A DNA stretch of 64,000 bases from Rhodococcus ruber (GTDB taxonomy: Bacteria > Actinomycetota > Actinomycetes > Mycobacteriales > Mycobacteriaceae), in assembly GCF_027270735.1 (NCBI RefSeq), contig NZ_JAPWIJ010000002.1:558001-622000 (forward strand). The letters run 5' to 3'. How positions within the stretch are numbered: the stretch's first letter is position 1; the number at the start of each line of letters is the position of its first letter. The translations under genes and the position numbers were made by a program. The notes beneath the pieces were generated by a model. That model ran no database searches, was not told where the DNA came from, and worked only from the letters and a program-made list of their open reading frames with translations. This document shows positions 17,867 to 25,786 of the stretch, one piece after another.

Positions 17867-18909
17867 TGCGGTCCTTGCAAAGTGGTGTCGATGACGATCT
17901 TGAGCTGCGTGGGGTCGGTGAGGGCCGCTTCGAGAGCTGCGGCAGACTCGGCCAACGGGTACGTCGATGTGACGAGTGCGGCGAGGTTCACTCGCGCCGA
18001 TCCGGCGAGAGCGATTGCCTCGGCGAATGCCGAAGGGCCGTAACGGAAGCACCCGCGGATGTCGAGCTCCCAACGTTGCACTGCTCCGATCGGGAATTCG
18101 GCGACTGCGCGGCCCGGCACGCCGACGAGCGCCAGGATGCCTGCCGGGCCGAGGGAGCGTGCCGCATCGGCAATGGCCCCGGGATGGCCCGAGCAGTCGA
18201 AAGCAATGTCGAAGGCGCCCTCGGGCAGTGCATCTTCGCCCGAGCGCAACGTCGTGGTGGCACCCAGCGCTGCTGCAATCTCGAGCCGCGCGGGTGCGAC
18301 GTCGGTGATGGTCGTCTCCGATGCGCCCAGGGCGATGACCGTCTGCAGAACCAGCAGTCCGATGGGCCCGGCGCCGGTGATCGCGATGCGCTTGCCCAAC
18401 ACCGACCCGACCCTGGCTGCGGCCCACACTGCGACGGCCAAGGGCTCGATCAGCGCAGCGACGCCATCGTCGATCGAATCCGGGAGTGGGTGCGCGAATT
18501 CGGCTGCGAGGACAACAGACTGCCGCAGCAGTCCGTGGTTCGGTGGGGATCCGAAGCAGACGACGCTGGGGCAGACGTTGTAGTGACCGCTCAGGGTCAG
18601 CGGTGAAGTGCCGTTCGGAACCGCGGGCTCGATTGCCACTCGCTGGCCGATCCGGTGCTGGGACACGCCCGCTCCGACCTCGGTGATGACCCCGAATCCC
18701 TCGTGCCCCAATACGGTGGGCTGGGTCAGCGAGTTGGAGCCGTTACGGCCGTCGGCGTAGTAGTGCAGGTCCGAGCCACACAGGCTCACACCGTGTACCT
18801 CCACCCTGACCTGGCCGTCTCCGACCTGCATACGGTCGATCTTCTCGATCCTGAGGTCACGTGGACCGTGCAGAACGGCCGCCTCGTCGTTGCCGCTGAT
18901 CACTGCCAT
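17863..18909 (-). CDS. Zinc-dependent MDR alcohol dehydrogenase, L-idonate/L-gulonate 5-dehydrogenase-like
   Basis: 348 residues of the sorbitol/idonate dehydrogenase branch of MDR enzymes. It has a catalytic zinc Cys in [19 protein letters not shown] with His and Glu, and the NAD-binding [11 protein letters not shown]. The usual four-cysteine structural zinc loop is absent (one Cys remains in GHYNVCPS), as in the sorbitol dehydrogenase group. It is the promoter-proximal gene of the operon; GGAGG lies nine bases before the ATG. With mannonate oxidoreductase downstream, oxidation of L-gulonate to D-fructuronate is a good hypothesis. L-idonate to 5-ketogluconate is the alternative. Confidence 0.88.
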   Translation of the reverse strand: MAVISGNDEAAVLHGPRDLRIEKIDRMQVGDGQVRVEVHGVSLCGSDLHYYADGRNGSNSLTQPTVLGHEGFGVITEVGAGVSQHRIGQRVAIEPAVPNGTSPLTLSGHYNVCPSVVCFGSPPNHGLLRQSVVLAAEFAHPLPDSIDDGVAALIEPLAVAVWAAARVGSVLGKRIAITGAGPIGLLVLQTVIALGASETTITDVAPARLEIAAALGATTTLRSGEDALPEGAFDIAFDCSGHPGAIADAARSLGPAGILALVGVPGRAVAEFPIGAVQRWELDIRGCFRYGPSAFAEAIALAGSARVNLAALVTSTYPLAESAAALEAALTDPTQLKIVIDTTLQGPQ

Positions 18910-18960
18910 CGCTGTAGAGCCTCCGCCGTAGTGCCTTGAATATCAGTACTACCATACTAG

Positions 18961-18980
18961 TGACGAAGAGCACTTCGTCA
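18961..18980. promoter_or_regulatory. Candidate GntR operator, TGACGAAG-N4-CTTCGTCA
   Basis: A perfect 8-4-8 inverted repeat lies in the 119-base gap between the hexonate operon and the divergent GntR gene. It is about 50 bases from each start. Immediately beside it, 18945-18961 carries two TACTA half-sites eight bases apart. Position and symmetry fit binding by the FCD-type GntR dimer. Confidence 0.55.
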
Positions 18981-19016
18981 AGGGTTCGGCGCTGCGGGCC
19001 GCGCGGCGCCCCGCGT

Positions 19017-19022
19017 TAGTCT
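19017..19022 (+). promoter_or_regulatory. Candidate -10 element for leaderless gntR mRNA
   Basis: TAGTCT ends six bases before the GTG at 19029, the same spacing seen at other genes of this window. It would place the transcription start at the G of the start codon. Confidence 0.55.
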
Positions 19023-19028
19023 TGACCG

Positions 19029-19742
19029 GTGAGCACACAGAGCAGCAGGAAAGTCACGGCGCGAGAGCGGGCGTACCGAGAGTTACGCCTACGCATCGTG
19101 TCCTTGACGCTCCCCCCGGGTAGCCCGCTGTCGGAGAACGACCTTGCCGAGCAGATGTCCGTGAGCCGGACACCCGTCCGCGAAAGCTTGATCCTGCTGG
19201 CCGAAGAGGGCCTGGTTCAGGTCTTTCCGCAACTCGGCACCTTCGTCTCGCGCGTCGACACCGAACGGGTTGCCGATGCCCAATTCGTCCGGGAGGCAAT
19301 AGAAACCGCGTCTTTGAAAGATGCAGTCACGTCTCGCTCGGACCAGGACCTCGCTGCGTTGCGCGCCAATCTGGCAGCGCAGGCCCAGCCTGGAATCGAC
19401 ATGGATCAATTCTTCGAGCTGGACGAGCAATTCCATCAGCTTCTCCTCGCAGCCGGCGGACACTCTGCCGCATGGCGGTCCGTCGAATCCGCGAAGGCTC
19501 ACCTGGACCGAGCACGACGACTGGGGCTGCGTGACACTCGGCCCATTCGCGACCTGATCGAACAACACACCGCAATAGTCGACGGCCTCGAAGCACGAGA
19601 CTTCGAGGCCGCCGCCCAGTCGATGCGTGAGCATCTGCGCGCCGTGTTCGCCGATGTCGAACACATCAAGAGCAAGAGCCCACACCTGTTCTCCAACAGC
19701 AACGAGCGCCCGACGCGCAAGGTCGTCTCCAGCTGGGAGTGA
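19029..19742 (+). CDS. GntR-family regulator (FadR/FCD type)
   Basis: 237 residues. The winged HTH at about residues 12-75 contains LSENDLAEQMSVSRTPVRES. The FCD effector domain follows, with the His/Asp metal-binding pattern visible as DEQFHQLL, IEQHTAIVDG and MREHLRAV. Such regulators usually repress sugar-acid operons and release DNA on binding the substrate or an intermediate. The gene is divergent from the gulonate/mannonate operon and faces the palindrome at 18961-18980, making it the likely local repressor. The effector (for example KDG, mannonate or gulonate) is not known. Confidence 0.9.
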   Translation: MSTQSSRKVTARERAYRELRLRIVSLTLPPGSPLSENDLAEQMSVSRTPVRESLILLAEEGLVQVFPQLGTFVSRVDTERVADAQFVREAIETASLKDAVTSRSDQDLAALRANLAAQAQPGIDMDQFFELDEQFHQLLLAAGGHSAAWRSVESAKAHLDRARRLGLRDTRPIRDLIEQHTAIVDGLEARDFEAAAQSMREHLRAVFADVEHIKSKSPHLFSNSNERPTRKVVSSWE

Positions 19743-19756
19743 GTGCGGCTCCACCG

Positions 19757-19802
19757 CAGTGGTGCGGTTACGTGCCCTCCAGGGGACTCAACCGCACCAC
19801 TG
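19757..19802. terminator. Terminator hairpin between convergent gntR and thiolase genes
   Basis: CAGTGGTGCGGTT and its exact complement AACCGCACCACTG form a 13-bp stem around a 20-base loop that itself holds CCCT/AGGG. It lies 15 bases after the gntR stop and 10 bases before the end of the thiolase gene, so it can serve both. Confidence 0.7.
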
Positions 19803-19811
19803 CCGTAGGCA

Positions 19812-20981
19812 CTACAGGCGCTCGACGATGGTGGCGTTCGAGAGACCACCCGCCTCGCACATCACCTGCAATCCGAAGCGCTGCTCGCGCTCGACGAGTG
19901 CGTGGACCATGGTTGTCATGATTCGGGCACCGCTGCCGCCGAGGGGATGACCGATGGCGATGGCTCCGCCGTTGACGTTGACCTTGTTCATATCTGCGCC
20001 GGTTTCCTTCGCCCAGGCGAGCACAACCGACGCAAAGGCCTCGTTCACCTCGAACAGGTCGATGTCATCCATCGTCAGGCCGGCCTTCGCAAGTACCTTC
20101 CTGGTGGCCGGGATGACGGCGGTGAGCATCATCAACGGATCGTCGCCGGCCACCGCGAAGCTGTGCAGCCTCGCCATCGGAGTCAGTCCGAGTTCCTTCG
20201 CCTTCTCACTGGTGGTGATCATGACGGCCGCACTACCGTCGTTGACCTGACTTGCGTTACCCGCGGTGATGTTCCAACCGATTTCCGGGAACCGCTGCGC
20301 CATGGCGTCGCTGTAGTATGCCGGTCGCAGTCCCGCCAGCGCATCGAGTGTGGATCCGGTGCGGATTCCCTCGTCGCGGTCGAGCCCGCGGATTGCGGTG
20401 ATCTCCCGCTTGAAACGCCCCTCTTCGGTGGCTGCGGCAGACTTCGCATGACTCGACAGAGCGAACTCGTCCATCTCGGTACGGCTGATACCCCATCTCG
20501 CCGCGATCAATTCGGCACTGATGCCCTGCGGTACCAACCCTTCCGGATACCTCTCGGTGAAACCGACACCTGCCGGATCCTCGGTTCCCACCAGGTTCGA
20601 CCCCATCGGAATGCGGCTCATCGACTCCGAACCGGTAGCCACGGCCAGATCGTAAGCACCGGAGATCACGCCCTGCGCAGCGAAATGTATTGCCTGCTGG
20701 CTACTTCCACATTGCCGATCGACGGTGGTTGCGGGTACCGATTCCGGATAGCCCGCCGCCAGCGCCGCACGCCGAGTCATGTTCGACGCCTGATCCCCTA
20801 CCGCGGTGACAACTCCGCCGATGACGTCGTCGATCTGGGTCGGGTCTATCCCACTGCGCTGCACTACTTCCCGCAGACTGTGGGCCATCAGGTCGACTGG
20901 ATGCGCGGGATGCAACGTGCCGTTCGCTTTGCCCCGTCCGACCGGGGTTCTGACTGCCTCGACGATGACTGCGTCTCTCAT
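19812..20981 (-). CDS. Thiolase (acetyl-CoA C-acyltransferase)
   Basis: 389 residues, normal length for a degradative or biosynthetic thiolase. The acylated Cys is in DRQCGSSQQA near residue 91. The C-terminal active-site segments are EVNEAFA, GGAIAIGHPLGGSGA (His) and CEAGGLSN (second Cys). It condenses or cleaves acyl-CoA with CoA in the cytosol. AAGGAG six bases upstream fixes the ATG. The gene is divergent from the HxlR-type regulator at 21075, with a 24-bp palindrome between, and no other beta-oxidation gene adjoins it. Chain-length preference is unknown. Confidence 0.93.
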   Translation of the reverse strand: MRDAVIVEAVRTPVGRGKANGTLHPAHPVDLMAHSLREVVQRSGIDPTQIDDVIGGVVTAVGDQASNMTRRAALAAGYPESVPATTVDRQCGSSQQAIHFAAQGVISGAYDLAVATGSESMSRIPMGSNLVGTEDPAGVGFTERYPEGLVPQGISAELIAARWGISRTEMDEFALSSHAKSAAATEEGRFKREITAIRGLDRDEGIRTGSTLDALAGLRPAYYSDAMAQRFPEIGWNITAGNASQVNDGSAAVMITTSEKAKELGLTPMARLHSFAVAGDDPLMMLTAVIPATRKVLAKAGLTMDDIDLFEVNEAFASVVLAWAKETGADMNKVNVNGGAIAIGHPLGGSGARIMTTMVHALVEREQRFGLQVMCEAGGLSNATIVERL

Positions 20982-21038
20982 GACGGCTCCTTGTCCGATC
21001 GATCCGTTCCTATCGGATCGCTGACACCACGGTACGAG

Positions 21039-21062
21039 CTGGCTATAGTTTTGTAAAGCCAG
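21039..21062. promoter_or_regulatory. Candidate HxlR operator CTGGCT-N12-AGCCAG
   Basis: A symmetric 24-bp site, with inner TA/TA also symmetric, between the divergent thiolase and HxlR genes. It lies directly upstream of the presumed -10 of the regulator gene, so occupancy could block that promoter and affect the thiolase promoter too. Confidence 0.6.
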
Positions 21063-21068
21063 TAGGAT
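21063..21068 (+). promoter_or_regulatory. Candidate -10 element for leaderless hxlR mRNA
   Basis: TAGGAT ends six bases before the ATG at 21075 and abuts the palindrome at 21039-21062. Confidence 0.5.
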
Positions 21069-21074
21069 CATGGC

Positions 21075-21542
21075 ATGCCCCTCCACATGGACGGCCCACT
21101 GTCCGATCTCGGCAGCTGGACAGCAGGCGACCGTTGCTCCATCGCACGCGCGCTGTCGGTGGTCGGCACCCGATCGACGATGCTGATCCTGCGCGAAGCC
21201 TTCTACGGAACCACCCGCTTCGACGACTTCAGCCGACGCGTCGGCATCACCGACGCCAGCAGTGCGGCCCGACTCAAAGAACTGGTCGACGTCGGAGTCT
21301 TCGTCAAGAAGCCCTACCGCCCCGACAAGGGCAGAACGCGCTACGAATACGTTCTGACGAGAATGGGCGAGGATCTGCTGCCCGTCGTACTCGGCTTGAT
21401 GCAGTGGGGCGACCAGTACCTGCAAGAAGACGACGGACCGCTCGACGTCGTCGATTCACGAGGCGAGCCCGTGCGCGTACGCGTCACCGACGACAGTGGT
21501 TCCGAAGTGCCGATGAACGAGCTGCGTGTGCGCATTTCCTGA
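21075..21542 (+). CDS. HxlR-family transcriptional regulator
   Basis: 155 residues. The winged helix at about residues 20-105 has the family order: Cys in DRCSIARAL, LRE.F.G.TRFDDF, then RLKELVDVGVF and the wing YRPDKGRTRYEYVLT. HxlR proteins are small dimeric DNA-binding proteins that often sense reactive aldehydes or redox state, sometimes through that N-terminal Cys. The gene is divergent from the thiolase and shares a short region with a palindrome, so the thiolase is its likely target. The start is supported by the TAGGAT hexamer six bases upstream. Confidence 0.9.
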   Translation: MPLHMDGPLSDLGSWTAGDRCSIARALSVVGTRSTMLILREAFYGTTRFDDFSRRVGITDASSAARLKELVDVGVFVKKPYRPDKGRTRYEYVLTRMGEDLLPVVLGLMQWGDQYLQEDDGPLDVVDSRGEPVRVRVTDDSGSEVPMNELRVRIS

Positions 21543-21552
21543 TCGCCCCGGA

Positions 21553-22143
21553 TCACACCGCCTCGACAGCGAGTGCGACTCCGATACCGATGAACAACAC
21601 CCCGGCCACTCGGTTCCAGGATGGCGAGTTCGACGAACCGCCGGCCAGTCGGCCCACCGCGACGGTAACGACCGCCCAGACTGCCAATCCAATTGCCACA
21701 TCGACGATTCCGAGTAGACCGATCTGCAAGGGAAGCGCTCCGTCGGCATCGACGAACTGAGGCAGGAGCGCGACGAAGAACAGAACGGCTTTGGGATTGA
21801 GCAAGTTCGTCGCCAGACCCATGCGGAACCAACGCACATCGGACGTCGCACTCCCCTCGGACGACGACTGCCGCAGCGCCGAGATACCCAGCCACACCAG
21901 GTACAGGCCCCCGAGAATCTGAATGACGCTCAGCGCAGTCGGCGATCTCGAGATGAGCAGCGACAGCCCCACCACCGCGGCGACCATGTGCACGCACAGT
22001 CCGGTCTGCGCGCCGAGGCCCGCTCGCCACCCCGCGGCGCGGCTGCTCGCCGCCGCTCGGGCCACCACAGCGAAGTCAGGACCGGGTATCGCGTAAGCCA
22101 GGAGCACGACACCGAGGAACGGTAACCATTGGATGTCCGTCAT
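21553..22143 (-). CDS. LysE/RhtB-family amino-acid exporter
   Basis: 196 residues with about six membrane segments and the N-terminal family signature AYAIPGPDFAVV. It also has the GLxxGxxxxxxxH-type stretch in GLGAQTGLCVHMVAA and NLLNPKAVLFFV. Members export lysine, threonine, homoserine or related metabolites. It is convergent with hxlR, only ten bases from it, and divergent from the CGNR protein gene at 22196, a common regulator-transporter arrangement. A TACCGT hexamer seven bases upstream suggests a leaderless or nearly leaderless message. The substrate is unknown. Confidence 0.9.
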   Translation of the reverse strand: MTDIQWLPFLGVVLLAYAIPGPDFAVVARAAASSRAAGWRAGLGAQTGLCVHMVAAVVGLSLLISRSPTALSVIQILGGLYLVWLGISALRQSSSEGSATSDVRWFRMGLATNLLNPKAVLFFVALLPQFVDADGALPLQIGLLGIVDVAIGLAVWAVVTVAVGRLAGGSSNSPSWNRVAGVLFIGIGVALAVEAV

Positions 22144-22183
22144 TGCCTCGACGGTATCTGATGCTTTTCAATACGTAAACCGT

Positions 22184-22189
22184 TAGAGT
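22184..22189 (+). promoter_or_regulatory. Candidate -10 element for leaderless CGNR-gene mRNA
   Basis: TAGAGT ends six bases before the ATG at 22196. The 52-base gap to the divergent LysE gene must carry both promoters. Confidence 0.5.
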
Positions 22190-22195
22190 TGCCGT

Positions 22196-22750
22196 ATGGA
22201 TTGGAACTGGCTCGGCGACCACTTCGCACTCGACGTGGTCAACACCGTGCAGTTGCAGCGCGGCGCCTACGCCGATTTGATCGACTCGCCTGCCGACCTC
22301 CAGGACTGGGCCGAACTGCAGGGCGCGCGAGTGCCCGAGGTCATCTCCGCCGATGCAGACATGGACGCGTTCAAGGTGACGCGCGATCACATGCTGTCGC
22401 TATTGCGGGCGGTGGCGTCGAACATGGATGTTCCGCGAGAAAGCGTCGAACACATCGACAGCATCGCCCGACGCCATCCGGTGACCCGACGGCTCGATCT
22501 CGGAGACGGCGGTGGCGTCGGAGATGTTGTGGGAACGGAAGATCCGATCGAATCACTGTGCGCGCGGGCGGCGTCCGCCGTCATCGACCTACTCAACGGG
22601 CCGGATCGAGCCCGCTTGGCCTTGTGCGACGCTCCGCGATGCGGTCAACTGTTTCTGCAGGATCGGCCCAATCAGCAATGGTGTTGCAGCGCATGCGGGA
22701 ATCGAGCGCGCGCGGCACGACACCACGCGAAGGAGAAGCGCGGATCATGA
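22196..22750 (+). CDS. ABATE/CGNR zinc-finger regulator
   Basis: 184 residues. The N-terminal part (GDHFALDVVNTV and on) is the stress-related ABATE domain. The C-terminal 45 residues form the CGNR zinc finger: ALCDAPRCGQLF supplies the first Cys pair and WCCSACGNRARAARH the second, with the name-giving CGNR. Such proteins are presumed DNA-binding regulators. It is divergent from the LysE exporter, which it probably controls. Its TGA overlaps the ATG of the truncated VOC gene by four bases. Confidence 0.88.
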   Translation: MDWNWLGDHFALDVVNTVQLQRGAYADLIDSPADLQDWAELQGARVPEVISADADMDAFKVTRDHMLSLLRAVASNMDVPRESVEHIDSIARRHPVTRRLDLGDGGGVGDVVGTEDPIESLCARAASAVIDLLNGPDRARLALCDAPRCGQLFLQDRPNQQWCCSACGNRARAARHHAKEKRGS

Positions 22751-22986
22751 ACATCTCGGTACGCCAGGTGGTACTCGACTGCACGGACGCCCGCCTACTC
22801 GCCGAGTTCTATCGGCATCTCCTGGGATTCGAATACGTTCCTGGCGACGCCGAACCGATCGACCCGGACTGGCTCGCCATCAACGCACCCGACGGCTCGT
22901 GGCGCATCGCGTTCCAGCAGATCGACGCTCTTCCCGAAGCAACGTGGCCGGACGGCGAACACCCACAGATGGCGCACCTAGCCTGA
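22747..22986 (+). CDS. Truncated VOC/glyoxalase-like protein (probable remnant)
   Basis: 79 residues covering only the first beta-alpha-beta-beta-beta module of a VOC protein (VRQVVLDCTDARLLAEFY, then LLGFEY and WRIAFQQID). It stops just after PQMAHL, where a full protein of about 120 residues would continue with its second module. The following 110 bases show no continuation in any frame; instead a hairpin appears at 23000. It is coupled to the CGNR gene by an ATGA overlap. Most likely the 3' half was lost by deletion. A homodimer of single modules is possible but less likely. Confidence 0.7.
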   Translation: MNISVRQVVLDCTDARLLAEFYRHLLGFEYVPGDAEPIDPDWLAINAPDGSWRIAFQQIDALPEATWPDGEHPQMAHLA

Positions 22987-22999
22987 AACCGACGCACAC

Positions 23000-23046
23000 A
23001 TCCACGCCCCTCGTGGGAATTCACACCCCCCGAACGGGGCGTGGAT
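23000..23046. terminator. Hairpin between convergent VOC remnant and hadAB
   Basis: ATCCACGCCCC (23000-23010) and GGGGCGTGGAT (23036-23046) form a perfect 11-bp stem. It lies 14 bases after the VOC stop and about 50 bases from the end of the convergent dehydratase gene. Confidence 0.55.
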
Positions 23047-23099
23047 TCCTAACTGGGGCGTCGATCCCGACACACCAATACATCGGCGAGGGCGTGAAC

Positions 23100-24215
23100 T
23101 CAGCCCAATTGCACTGTTGCCGTAGCGCGGTGACCGAAAATTCGCTTGCCCTCGAATGTCGCACCGATGGAGACCACAGCGGTGCGAGTCGCCTCGTCCT
23201 TCGACTTGATCTTGCCACTGAAGACGATGTCGGCGGGCTTGTGCGTGTCCACCGGGATCGGGGTGGTGAAGCGAACGGTGTAATCCTTGACGGCACCCGG
23301 ATCGCCGAGCCACTCGCTGATGAATCCGCCGCCGACACCCATCGTGAGCATGCCGTGGGCCAACACGTTCTCGAGGTCGATCATCTTGGCGAACTTCTCG
23401 TCCCAGTGAATCGGATTCGCATCACCCGCGACGCCTGCGTAGTTGACGAGATCTCCCCGAGTCAATCGCACCGTGCGCGTGGGCAATTCGTCTCCGACAC
23501 TCACCTCGTCGAACTTCTGTGTCGGCTGTCCCCGGTACTCCTCGACGATCAGCGGCTCGTGCTCCTGCGGGGTGGACAGGGTGTCGTGCTCGCTCGCGTT
23601 GGCGACTGCTGCATCCATCGACGCGCCGAACATCACCAGGTTGCGGGCGGCATCGGCGATGGCCGGATCGATTTCACCGGACCGTCCGACGAGCAGCGTG
23701 GTGTACGTGGTCTGCACCAGTTCGTTCTTCTGGTTGGACACGACGTTCTTGGTGACCATCATGTCTCTACCCATGACCGTCTTGAACGAGTCGAGCGAGA
23801 CGTCGCACGTCAGCTGATCGCCGGCCAGGATGGGCTTCTGGAACACCAGCACCTGGTCGGTCTGCAGAATTTGGCTCAGGTCGTAGCCCTCGGCGATGGA
23901 CTCGAGGAGCTTCTTCTGTGCGAGCGTGCCGACCAAGGACATGAATGTCAGAGGTGCAACCAGAGCGCTATGACCCAGCGCGGCCGCGGCATCGCCGTCC
24001 CAGTGCGCGGGGTGGAAGTCCTGGACCGCGCGAGCGTACTCACGAATCTTCTCGCGACCGACCTCGTAGTAGTCCTCGGTGCGGTAGTGATAACCGACCA
24101 TGCTCCGCGCGTGCTCCGCCGGGTCGAATGCCTGTTCGTCGGTTGCTACCGCACCGGACTCCGCTACCTGCTCTGCCACTGTTGACCCACCGTCTCGTCC
24201 CCTGCTGTTCGTCAT
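23100..24215 (-). CDS. Fused (3R)-hydroxyacyl-ACP dehydratase, HadA-HadB type
   Basis: 371 residues made of two hot-dog domains. The first (about 30-180) is MaoC_N/HadA-like and has a degenerate catalytic site (YARAVQDFHPAHWD). The second (about 220-365) is HadB-like with the intact hydratase-2 motif YAGVAGDANPIHWDE and HGMLTMGVGGGF. In mycobacteria HadA and HadB are separate subunits of the FAS-II dehydratase that acts in meromycolate elongation; here they are one polypeptide. TAGGTT lies nine bases upstream of the ATG. The fusion and the presence of mycolate-type genes support a mycolic-acid producer. Confidence 0.88.
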   Translation of the reverse strand: MTNSRGRDGGSTVAEQVAESGAVATDEQAFDPAEHARSMVGYHYRTEDYYEVGREKIREYARAVQDFHPAHWDGDAAAALGHSALVAPLTFMSLVGTLAQKKLLESIAEGYDLSQILQTDQVLVFQKPILAGDQLTCDVSLDSFKTVMGRDMMVTKNVVSNQKNELVQTTYTTLLVGRSGEIDPAIADAARNLVMFGASMDAAVANASEHDTLSTPQEHEPLIVEEYRGQPTQKFDEVSVGDELPTRTVRLTRGDLVNYAGVAGDANPIHWDEKFAKMIDLENVLAHGMLTMGVGGGFISEWLGDPGAVKDYTVRFTTPIPVDTHKPADIVFSGKIKSKDEATRTAVVSIGATFEGKRIFGHRATATVQLG

Positions 24216-24264
24216 TACCCGAGAAACCTACCCAACGACGACGCTGGTTGGCCAGGACGGTCCG

Positions 24265-25233
24265 TCAAGCAGATCGGTGTCGCGCGGCGTCGTTGTAACC
24301 CACGACGCCCACCATCGAGTCCTGTGCCGAAAGCCCACCGGCCCGGCTCATCGCCCCACGCGGGTGGTGCTGGCGCGATGCAACAGCATCGACGGCCATC
24401 AGCGCGGCACCGTGAGCCGTGAGCGACTCAGGATTCGCAGGCACGATGACAGGCAACATCAGATCTCGGCGAAACATCCGGCGAAGGGACGGAAGGTTGG
24501 CGCAGCCGCCGACCATGACCAACGCGTTCACTGCACAGGGAGCATCTACGATGACGCTGGCAACCCAATCCTCGAGCGAGCCGATACTACGCTCGAGCAC
24601 ATCGTCGAAGGTGTTGCGCCACAAACGAACCGGGCCACCGACGAACGGTCCGGCGACCTCGGCCACCCGCAACCTGGACAGTTGTTCCCGAGCCGTGCGT
24701 ACTGCGACCATCAGGTCCGCTCGTGCGCGATCGGACGCCAACTCGTCAGCTCCGAACGTCGAGAGCATGTACCGCGAAATCTGCTCGTCGCAGCCGATGC
24801 CGCCGAACAGCGTGGTGCGCACCGAACTGAACACCCTTCCGGTGGCCGGGTCTGCGATGGACATCGTGGTACCGGACGCTCCGATGTCGCAGATCGCGAC
24901 GGTACGTGCGCCCTCGAGCTGGCCCGTGCCTCGCAGGTACCGCAGCTGAGCACCGAGTTCCGACGCGACCAGCAGACGATCTGCCTCGTACGTGGAGTAC
25001 GCCGACGTCCGGCCTCGGGCACCGGGATCGTCGGGGACAGCCAAGACGATGTCTGCTCGCTCGACCATCTGATCTCGGGACATCGAGTCGAGCAGATCGA
25101 GGGCGACCTGGAGATGGTCGCCAGGGTCGAACGAGTGCACGATGTGGGCCGACCGCACCGATTCGTCGATTGCATCGACGGCGACCCCTCGGGCAGTGGC
25201 AGAACCCACCGAGACACCAAGGACTGTTCTCAT
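24265..25233 (-). CDS. Actin/Hsp70-fold (ASKHA) ATPase-like protein, soluble paralogue
   Basis: 322 residues. LGVSVGSATARGVAVD at the N-terminus is a degenerate phosphate-1 strand. CDIGASGTTMSI near residue 115 is a clear second phosphate loop. LVMVGGCANLPSLRRMF near 245 is the adenosine loop of Hsp70/actin-fold ATPases. No membrane segment or substrate-binding domain is evident, so it is shorter than DnaK. It is closely similar to the N-terminal half of the protein at 28424-30088 (shared SELGAQL.LR.TG and SRLR..V.GPFVGG). The function is unknown; see the cluster-level finding. Confidence 0.75.
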   Translation of the reverse strand: MRTVLGVSVGSATARGVAVDAIDESVRSAHIVHSFDPGDHLQVALDLLDSMSRDQMVERADIVLAVPDDPGARGRTSAYSTYEADRLLVASELGAQLRYLRGTGQLEGARTVAICDIGASGTTMSIADPATGRVFSSVRTTLFGGIGCDEQISRYMLSTFGADELASDRARADLMVAVRTAREQLSRLRVAEVAGPFVGGPVRLWRNTFDDVLERSIGSLEDWVASVIVDAPCAVNALVMVGGCANLPSLRRMFRRDLMLPVIVPANPESLTAHGAALMAVDAVASRQHHPRGAMSRAGGLSAQDSMVGVVGYNDAARHRSA

Positions 25234-25373
25234 GTTCCCTCGACTCGAATAGCTACTCCGACCAGCCGATAGTAGCCCCCTAACCGCCCCCTGGACAGCA
25301 AAAGAAGGAATTACCTGAACTCGGAGTTTGTTTCGACCGATTCGTCACACCTTCGGCCCGCATTCGATGCGCA

Positions 25374-25661
25374 TCACGCGACGTGATCGAAGGGATCACG
25401 GCGGTCGGACAACAACGGTCCCCAGTCTTCCTGCGCCGACGTCATGGCCGCGCCGCCGACACCGTTGGCCGAGTCCATACCGCGGGCGGTGGCAACTATG
25501 GAACGAGCCGACTGCACCAGAGACACATCGAACCGGAAGCTGTGTGCCGCCAACTCCGCGAACGCGTCATCGGGACTACAGCCACGCAGGGCGATGAGAA
25601 CCCCCACTGCCCTGTCGATCGTCGTGCGGGTCACCACGTCTGCTGCGGAACTGTCGGTCAT
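25374..25661 (-). CDS. Small ANTAR-domain protein
   Basis: 95 residues. The first 60 match the ANTAR three-helix RNA-binding domain (DRAVGVLIALRGCSPDDAF, then LAAHSF..DVSLVQSARSIV). The C-terminal 30 residues are polar and unassigned. ANTAR domains normally act as antiterminators and are attached to a receiver or GAF sensor, which is absent here. The gene lies between two of the actin-fold genes, about 140 bases from the upstream one on the same strand. It may act on transcripts of this cluster, but that is only suggested by position. Confidence 0.75.
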   Translation of the reverse strand: MTDSSAADVVTRTTIDRAVGVLIALRGCSPDDAFAELAAHSFRFDVSLVQSARSIVATARGMDSANGVGGAAMTSAQEDWGPLLSDRRDPFDHVA

Positions 25662-25786
25662 CGGATACTCACCGTCTACTGGTCGATCACCCGATGGTAG
25701 CGAGGCTCGAGCAGAAGTTCAGCTGTCGCAGTGGAATTCACACACCCGTCATAAGACGGACTTGTCCGAGTATCAAACCCGCTCGC

